Assembly: GCF_000425165.1 (NCBI RefSeq)
Contig: NZ_AULG01000026.1
Coordinates: 16,335 to 80,334, forward strand
Length of the DNA: 64,000 bases
From: Photobacterium halotolerans DSM 18316
GTDB taxonomy: Bacteria; Pseudomonadota; Gammaproteobacteria; Enterobacterales; Vibrionaceae
Reading direction: 5' to 3'
The notes under the pieces were generated by a model. That model was not told where the DNA came from. It worked only from the letters and a program-made list of their open reading frames with translations, and searched no databases. The position numbers were made by a program, and so were the translations under genes. This document shows, one piece after another, positions 55,714 to 64,000 of this stretch; positions within the stretch are counted from its first letter, which is position 1; each line of letters opens with the position of its first letter.

Positions 55714-55896
55714 ATGATTACTCAGATGGATAGACTGACTATTTACTGTGTGCTGTGCTTTATCGCTTTCTGCTCTATTGTACTGCGCAATGCAAACGAC
55801 TTAACTCTCTTTTCGCTGGCAGGCCTCGTTGCCGCGGCGATCGGACTCTGGCTCGAGCTCTCTCATTCTCCTGAGCTTGAAGAAGAGGAAAGCTAA
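55714..55896 (+). CDS. Small membrane protein of unknown function
   Basis: A 60-residue protein with two hydrophobic segments (about residues 9-24 and 32-48) and a very acidic tail (PELEEEES). A strong ribosome site GGGAGG lies upstream of the ATG and a Rho-independent terminator follows 40 bases after the stop. The upstream gap has a GTTAAC-N5-GTTAAC repeat near 55668-55684 that may mark a regulator site. These signs favour a real gene, but I recognise no family. Confidence 0.7.
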   Translation: MITQMDRLTIYCVLCFIAFCSIVLRNANDLTLFSLAGLVAAAIGLWLELSHSPELEEEES

Positions 55897-55935
55897 CTTT
55901 CACATCTACTACACTCCCCAGTTTTCTTGGGCTTC

Positions 55936-55961
55936 CCCGCTTTTATAGCGGGATTTTTTTT
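55936..55961 (+). terminator. Terminator after the small membrane protein gene
   Basis: CCCGCT (55936-55941) and AGCGGG (55947-55952) with a 5-base loop, followed by A then eight T. Confidence 0.85.
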
Positions 55962-55974
55962 ATCCGGGGTACAG

Positions 55975-56009
55975 AAAAAATCACCCGGTCCGTGTGGCAG
56001 ACCGGGTGA
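55975..56009 (-). terminator. Terminator after acuI
   Basis: TCACCCGGTC (55981-55990) and GACCGGGTGA (56000-56009) form a perfect 10-bp stem. On the minus strand it leads into six T. Confidence 0.9.
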
Positions 56010-56023
56010 TGAGATATGGTTTA

Positions 56024-57007
56024 TCAGGACAGTTTAACCAGCGTGCGCCCGGTGACCTGGCCTTTAATGATAGCTTGGGCAAATTCCGGTACTTGTTCCA
56101 GCGAAATGGTTTGTCCTGCCTGCTGATAAAAACTGTCCGGCAGCAATTCGCTCAGGCGCTGCCATGCATGCTGGCGTTTTTCGAAGGGGCAATAGACAGA
56201 ATCGACTCCCAGCAGACGTACATTGCGCAGGATGAAAGGCATCACTGTGGTCGGTAAATCAAAACCGCCGGCCAATCCGCAGGTCGCGACCGCACCGTTA
56301 TAATCCATTTGGGTCAGTACTTTGGCAAGGACTTTACTGCCCACAGTGTCGACCGCACCTGCCCAGCGCTGTTTCTCCAGCGGTTTGGCCGTTTCCTCCA
56401 GTTCACTGCGATCTATGATGGAGGTCGCCCCCAGTTGCCTGAGCAGATCGCCGTTTTGCGAGGCACGCCCGGTGACAGCGGCGATGCGATAACCCAGCTT
56501 AGCCAGAAGCGTTACCGCGACAGAGCCGACACCACCACTGGCACCGGTGACCAGAATCTCGCCAGACTCGGGCGTGATACCAGCATCTTCCAGCGCCTGG
56601 ATACAGAGCATAGCGGTTAAGCCGGCGGTGCCGATAACCATCGCCTGTTCGGCGTTTAAACCCGCGGGCAGCGGAACCAGCCAGTCGGCTTTCACGCGGG
56701 CCTGCTGAGCCATGCCGCCCCAGTGATTTTCCCCGACGCCCCAACCGGTCAGTACCGCAGGATCGCCCGCCTGGTAGCGGCTATCACTGGATGTGATGAC
56801 AGTACCGGCAAAGTCGATACCCGGCACCATGGGGAATTGGCGGATAATTTTGCCAGCGCCTGTGATAGCCAGGCCATCTTTGTAATTGAGTGAGGAATAG
56901 TCGACAGCTACTGTGACATCGCCGTCCGGCAGCTGGCTGCTGTCAATGTCGCCAACATGAGCCTGGGTGGTGTTATCTTGCTGGTTGAGGATCAGTGCCT
57001 TAAACAT
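56024..57007 (-). CDS. acuI: Acrylyl-CoA reductase AcuI (YhdH family)
   Basis: A 327-residue zinc-free medium-chain dehydrogenase/reductase. It has SLNYKDGLAITGAGKI at residue 39, the VPGIDFAGTV box, and NADPH-binding VTGASGGVGSVAV near residue 150. It reduces acryloyl-CoA to propionyl-CoA and is relevant to DMSP or acrylate detoxification in marine bacteria. No other DMSP genes are in the window, so general detoxification is as likely. Confidence 0.93.
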   Translation of the reverse strand: MFKALILNQQDNTTQAHVGDIDSSQLPDGDVTVAVDYSSLNYKDGLAITGAGKIIRQFPMVPGIDFAGTVITSSDSRYQAGDPAVLTGWGVGENHWGGMAQQARVKADWLVPLPAGLNAEQAMVIGTAGLTAMLCIQALEDAGITPESGEILVTGASGGVGSVAVTLLAKLGYRIAAVTGRASQNGDLLRQLGATSIIDRSELEETAKPLEKQRWAGAVDTVGSKVLAKVLTQMDYNGAVATCGLAGGFDLPTTVMPFILRNVRLLGVDSVYCPFEKRQHAWQRLSELLPDSFYQQAGQTISLEQVPEFAQAIIKGQVTGRTLVKLS

Positions 57008-57107
57008 TACGGTTCTCCGTGCTGGGAATAAGCGTCTGTCTGTGATTGTAATGAGTCAGAGTGTCTCATATCTGAACCTAAAACAACTTTTTGTCTGATT
57101 ATTGATA

Positions 57108-57135
57108 TAAAAAAGCCCGCGACAGGTGCGGGCTT
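57108..57135 (-). terminator. fadBA operon terminator
   Basis: GCCCGC (57115-57120) and GCGGGC (57128-57133) with AA/TT flanks and a 7-base loop. The minus-strand tail is TTTTTTAT. Confidence 0.85.
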
Positions 57136-57156
57136 AATCGGTGTGGTGATAACGGG

Positions 57157-60506
<3,350 letters not shown>

Positions 60507-60616
60507 GTTCTATCTCCGTGAATACCGGTTCATTGCCGGTTTGATTTTGACTGGTTTGGCCTCCAACCAGGTTAAAGATTAGTCTGAACCTGTTGCAAAG
60601 GGATTTCAACACCTAT

Positions 60617-60634
60617 TTTAAACAATTGTTTAAA
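60617..60634. promoter_or_regulatory. 18-bp palindrome upstream of fadB, possible PsrA/TetR-type operator
   Basis: TTTAAACAATTGTTTAAA is a perfect palindrome. Its AAAC-N4-GTTT core resembles the motif reported for the fatty-acid regulator PsrA. It lies 111 bases from the fadB start. The surrounding gap 60507-61001 has no other gene I trust. Confidence 0.5.
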
Positions 60635-61001
60635 CTTTGATATTGGTATGTAACTGAAGTTGGTTCCCATAGCTTGTGCTTGACTTGTTCATGGATTTTT
60701 CGCTATCGGTATTGTGTTTATTGTAAATAATATCAACACCTTGTGTGTTTTGTTGACAGTGTACCACCATGCCTTCGCGGTGAGCTTTCATCCATGTATA
60801 GCTCATGAAAGTGATAACAATGGCATTACCTGTTGAAAGTTGTGCGGGCTGTTGCGAACGCCCGGTCAAACTCACTTTCATCACCTGAATGGAAAAGCCT
60901 GGTTGATAGACGGCGCTTCGGCTCTTTGTTGTTCGCTGTGAATCTGTGAGCGCGTTTATGCTATTCTTGCGCCTTTATATGGCGTGATGTGAGCAGGCAA
61001 A

Positions 61002-61640
61002 ATGGATCAGGCTCCTTATCTAATACCAGCGGAACCCGTTGTTTTCGAACAAGAGATCAAAAAAAGCCGCTTCATTACCTATTTAGCTCACACGCCCGGC
61101 GCGGAGGTGGCGAAAGCCTTTGTGCAGAGCATCAAATCACAGCATGCGGATGCCCGTCACAATTGCTGGGCTTTCGTGGCCAGCCGCCCTGAAGATTCCA
61201 TGTCGTGGGGATTCAGTGATGACGGCGAGCCCTCCGGAACGGCGGGTAAACCTATGCTGGCCCAGCTCAGTGGCAGTGGGGTCGGTGAAATAACCGCCGT
61301 GGTCACGCGTTACTACGGCGGTATCCGGCTGGGGACGGGCGGATTGGTGAAGGCGTATGGCGGCGGGGTGCAGCAGGCGCTTGCTGTGCTCATCACCAAA
61401 GAAAAGGTTATTACTTCACCACTTTATGTCCGCTGTGCGTATAATCAGGTGCCGTTACTTGAGGCCGTGATCGCTGAGCACCATGCAGAAGTACAGCGCG
61501 CCGATTACGGGGTTGAGGTCACCATGGACATTCTGCTTGATGCTCGCTTAACCGCAACATTCAAGGCAGTGCTGATCAATCGCAGTGGCGGCCGGATTGT
61601 GATTCAGGACGCAGACAATATTTTGAAGAACTACAAGTGA
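61002..61640 (+). CDS. yigZ: YigZ/IMPACT-family protein
   Basis: A 212-residue protein with the UPF0029 N-terminal domain (FITYLAHTPGAEVAKAFV, DARHNCWAF, SDDGEPSGTAGKPML, TRYYGGIRLGTGGLVKAYG) and the DUF1949 C-terminal domain. The molecular role is uncertain in bacteria. It sits upstream of trkH as in E. coli; pepQ, present there between fadB and yigZ, is missing here. Confidence 0.93.
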   Translation: MDQAPYLIPAEPVVFEQEIKKSRFITYLAHTPGAEVAKAFVQSIKSQHADARHNCWAFVASRPEDSMSWGFSDDGEPSGTAGKPMLAQLSGSGVGEITAVVTRYYGGIRLGTGGLVKAYGGGVQQALAVLITKEKVITSPLYVRCAYNQVPLLEAVIAEHHAEVQRADYGVEVTMDILLDARLTATFKAVLINRSGGRIVIQDADNILKNYK

Positions 61641-61654
61641 GCGCCCGCTAGATT

Positions 61655-63112
61655 ATGCAAATTCGTTCCATTATCCGTATCGTTGGCCTGTTACTGGCGC
61701 TGTTCAGTGTCACTATGCTGGTACCGGCCCTTATAGCCTTGCTGTACCGTGATGGTGCGGGTTTTCCTTTCGTGGTGACTTTCTTCATTTTGCTGGCGGG
61801 CGGGGCGGCACTCTGGCTGCCTAATCGCCATCAAAGGCGAGAGCTGAAAGCCCGTGACGGATTTTTGATTGTTGTGCTGTTCTGGACAGTTATCGGCAGC
61901 GCCGGTGCAGTGCCCTTTATTTTGTCTAAGACACCGGATCTCTCTTTTACCGATTCGTTTTTTGAGTCGTTTTCCGCGCTGACGACCACTGGTGCCACCG
62001 TTATTGTCGGGCTGGATGAATTACCCAAAGCCATCTTGTTCTACCGGCAAATGCTGCAGTGGTTTGGCGGTATGGGGATCATTGTGCTGGCCGTGGCCAT
62101 CTTACCTGTGTTAGGTATCGGTGGTATGCAGTTGTACCGGGCTGAAATTCCGGGGCCGGTCAAGGACAGCAAGATGACGCCGCGTATTGCTGAAACCGCC
62201 AAGACGCTCTGGTACATCTATCTGACGCTGACGATTGCCTGCGCCGGTGCTTTCTGGGTGGCAGGAATGGATCTCTTTGATGCCATTGCACACAGCTTTT
62301 CGACCGTTGCTATCGGTGGTTTTTCGACACACGATGCCAGTATCGGCTATTACAACAGTACCGCCATTAATATGGTCACCGTGGTCTTTCTGTTGATCTC
62401 CGCCTGTAACTTTTCATTGCACTTTGCGGCATTTTCCAACCGAGGCCATAACTTGCGGACCTATTGGCGCGATCCTGAATTCAAAGCCTTTCTCGTGATA
62501 CAGCTTATCCTGCTGCTTATTTGCTACGGCATGCTGATGAAGCACCAAACCTACGATTCCTGGTGGGCAACGCTGGATCAGGCACTGTTTCAAACTGTGT
62601 CTATCTCAACGACAGCCGGTTTTACCACAACCGGTTTTTCTGACTGGCCGCTCTTTCTCCCCGTATTATTGCTGTTCTCTTCCTTTATAGGTGGCTGTGC
62701 CGGATCCACGGGCGGCGGGATTAAGGTGATTCGTGTACTGCTGTTGTTTCTGCAAGGTGTCAGGGAGCTTAAACGTCTGGTGCATCCCCGCGCTGTGTAT
62801 ACCATCAAAGTCGGCAACAAAGCCCTGCCGCAACGTGTGGTGGATGCGGTCTGGGGATTCTTCTCAGCCTATGCGCTGGTGTTTGTGATCTGCATGTTGG
62901 TGCTGGTCGGGACCGGAATGGATGAGCTGACGGCATTTTCGGCGGTCGCTGCCACCCTCAATAACCTGGGCCCGGGGCTAGGGCAAGTTGCCGTTCATTT
63001 CGGGGAGGTGAACGATGCGGCGAAGTGGACATTAATTGTGGCCATGTTGTTTGGGCGTCTTGAAGTCTTCACCTTACTGGTGTTATTCACCCCGACATTC
63101 TGGCGAAACTAA
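61655..63112 (+). CDS. trkH: Trk system potassium uptake protein TrkH
   Basis: A 485-residue inner-membrane K+ channel-like transporter with four pore-loop repeats (SALTTTGATV, SFSTVAIGGFSTHD, ISTTAGFTTTGF, TLNNLGPGLG). It works with TrkA, which is not in the window. It starts 14 bases after yigZ and is followed directly by hemG. Confidence 0.97.
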   Translation: MQIRSIIRIVGLLLALFSVTMLVPALIALLYRDGAGFPFVVTFFILLAGGAALWLPNRHQRRELKARDGFLIVVLFWTVIGSAGAVPFILSKTPDLSFTDSFFESFSALTTTGATVIVGLDELPKAILFYRQMLQWFGGMGIIVLAVAILPVLGIGGMQLYRAEIPGPVKDSKMTPRIAETAKTLWYIYLTLTIACAGAFWVAGMDLFDAIAHSFSTVAIGGFSTHDASIGYYNSTAINMVTVVFLLISACNFSLHFAAFSNRGHNLRTYWRDPEFKAFLVIQLILLLICYGMLMKHQTYDSWWATLDQALFQTVSISTTAGFTTTGFSDWPLFLPVLLLFSSFIGGCAGSTGGGIKVIRVLLLFLQGVRELKRLVHPRAVYTIKVGNKALPQRVVDAVWGFFSAYALVFVICMLVLVGTGMDELTAFSAVAATLNNLGPGLGQVAVHFGEVNDAAKWTLIVAMLFGRLEVFTLLVLFTPTFWRN

Positions 63113-63122
63113 GGAGAAGTGT

Positions 63123-63647
63123 GTGGAGAAGGTTTTATTGCTGCACTCCAGCTGTGACGGTCAAACCATCAAAATCTTACGCTATATAGAGCAGCAGTTA
63201 GGCGGGCACTATCAGTGTGAGACCCAGGATATTCATCCGTCACCTGAGATAGACTTCACTCGCTATGATCGAGTGTTGATTGGTGCTTCCGTCCGATATG
63301 GCCATCTCAATAAAAAGCTGTACCAGTTTGTAGAGCAGAATCAGCAAGCTCTGGAGAAACATAAAGCGGCTTTCTTCTGTGTCAACCTGACTGCGCGCAA
63401 ACCCGGCAAGGATACACCGGAGACCAGCGTCTATATGCAGAAGTTCCTGCAAAAATCGCCCTGGCAGCCCAAACTCTTGGCGGTCTTCGCCGGAGCGCTG
63501 CGTTATCCGCGCTATAACTGGTTTGACCGAACCATGATTCAGCTCATTATGCGGATGACAGGCGGGGAAACAGATACGACAAAAGAAGTTGAATATACGG
63601 ATTGGGACAGGGTTAGTGCTTTTAGCCAGGCATTCAGGCAACTTTAA
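63123..63647 (+). CDS. hemG: Menaquinone-dependent protoporphyrinogen IX dehydrogenase
   Basis: A 174-residue long-chain flavodoxin-like enzyme (E. coli 181) oxidising protoporphyrinogen in haem synthesis. Motifs: LLHSSCDGQTIKI at the N-terminus, VLIGASVRYGH, NLTARKP, AGALRYPRYNWFDR and GGETDTTKEVEYTDW. The GTG at 63123 has AAGGAG (63111-63116) 6 bases upstream, overlapping the trkH stop. It precedes an rrn operon, as in E. coli. Confidence 0.95.
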   Translation: MEKVLLLHSSCDGQTIKILRYIEQQLGGHYQCETQDIHPSPEIDFTRYDRVLIGASVRYGHLNKKLYQFVEQNQQALEKHKAAFFCVNLTARKPGKDTPETSVYMQKFLQKSPWQPKLLAVFAGALRYPRYNWFDRTMIQLIMRMTGGETDTTKEVEYTDWDRVSAFSQAFRQL

Positions 63648-63720
63648 TGGCTAAAAAGGGGAGCTTTTGATGAGGTTTTGTTCGAAAAATAATAAAATCG
63701 GAAAAAACCTGAAAATGCGC

Positions 63721-63748
63721 TTGCGCCCTGAATTAAAGTCCCTATAAT
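63721..63748 (+). promoter_or_regulatory. rrn promoter P1
   Basis: TTGCGC (63721-63726), 16-base spacer, TATAAT (63743-63748), with a GC-rich discriminator (GCCGCC). A/T tracts at 63688-63715 form a probable UP element or Fis region. This is the layout of stringently controlled rRNA promoters. Confidence 0.75.
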
Positions 63749-63836
63749 GCCGCCTCACTGAACGGGGTTACGGCTAAGAAAGCTGAAAACCAGAGGTTCA
63801 CAGGAAAGTTGTTCTGAAATAGATTGAAAAAAGTGT

Positions 63837-63864
63837 TTGACACTGTTTTTCATTTCGATAGAAT
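63837..63864 (+). promoter_or_regulatory. rrn promoter P2
   Basis: TTGACA (63837-63842), 16-base spacer, TAGAAT (63859-63864), followed by GGCCGCC discriminator. It lies about 116 bases after P1. Confidence 0.82.
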
Positions 63865-63905
63865 GGCCGCCCTGTCCACGACAAGCCAACGGCAAGTCTG
63901 GAAAA

Positions 63906-64000
63906 GCTCTTTAACAATTTGACCATGCAATCTGTGTGGGCACTCGACAATGATACAGTCATAAAAGATTTATCAGTGAACTGAGTGACCAATTGGTAGC
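63906..64000 (+). other. rRNA operon leader with boxA (16S gene beyond the window)
   Basis: GCTCTTTAACA (63906-63916) matches the boxA antitermination element of rrn leaders, and the following bases are typical leader sequence. The 16S start is not reached before the window ends. Confidence 0.82.

Noticed and set aside
60550..60573. ACTGGT...ACCAGGT near fadB as a FadR operator
   Set aside because: The half-sites are about 10 bases apart instead of the 3 required by FadR sites.
60630..60884. 84-codon minus-strand open frame upstream of fadB
   Set aside because: No convincing ribosome site, no recognisable domain, and it overlaps the regulatory palindrome; most likely chance.

Overview
The window is the replication-origin region of the main chromosome of a gammaproteobacterium, most likely a member of the Vibrionaceae (Photobacterium/Vibrio type). 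The reasons are: an oriC between mnmG and mioC; rpmH-rnpA-yidD-yidC-mnmE on one side and rsmG-parA-parB-atpIBEFHAGDC on the other; a polar amino-acid ABC transporter lodged between rpmH and dnaA, as I recall from Vibrio cholerae; ilvGMEDA behind an ilvL attenuator; a UPF0016 manganese exporter; and proteins that read like Vibrio orthologues throughout. Almost everything is core genome. I see no insertion sequence, prophage, CRISPR array or defence island.

Layout. 1-5131: end of an unidentified gene, then ccoG, srkA, dsbA and (reverse) comM. 5244-11952: the branched-chain amino-acid operon ilvL-ilvG-ilvM-ilvE-ilvD-ilvA. 11990-17467: an XRE regulator, glmS, a DeoR-type regulator and glmU (UDP-GlcNAc supply). 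17045-23991: the complete F1Fo ATP synthase operon. 24169-28414: parB, parA, rsmG and mnmG. 28430-28800: oriC. 28846-33568: mioC, mnmE, yidC, yidD, rnpA and rpmH (rpmH is short and easily missed). 33804-36087: amino-acid ABC transporter. 36302-42508: the dnaA-dnaN-recF-gyrB operon behind a regulatory region rich in DnaA boxes and GATC sites. 42681-50231: an AidB-like acyl-CoA dehydrogenase with a divergent AraC-type regulator, a small heat-shock gene, a GNAT gene, avtA and a DUF1835 gene. 50431-53424: glyS and glyQ. 53700-55896: an OmpA-type lipoprotein, the manganese exporter mneA, tusA and a 60-residue membrane protein. 56024-63647: acuI, fadA, fadB, yigZ, trkH and hemG. The last 350 bases hold tandem rRNA promoters and the start of an rrn leader; the 16S gene lies beyond the edge.

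Regulatory elements are the most rewarding part. I find five parS centromere sites (one inside recF) on the right of oriC to go with ParA/ParB. A yybP-ykoY-type Mn2+ riboswitch precedes mneA. A sigma-32 promoter and a ROSE-like RNA thermometer precede the small heat-shock gene. There is a leucine/valine/isoleucine leader peptide with attenuator, intercistronic hairpins in the ilv, atp and ABC-transporter mRNAs, and an 18-bp palindrome upstream of fadB. Genes are mostly transcribed away from oriC: leftward mnmG to atpC, rightward dnaA to gyrB. The mioC-to-SBP block is an exception, reading leftward toward oriC.

I did not find a convincing undescribed system. The less-characterised items are the DUF1835 protein flanked by parS sites, the AidB/AraC pair next to gyrB, the GNAT gene downstream of the paired parS sites, and the 60-residue membrane protein.
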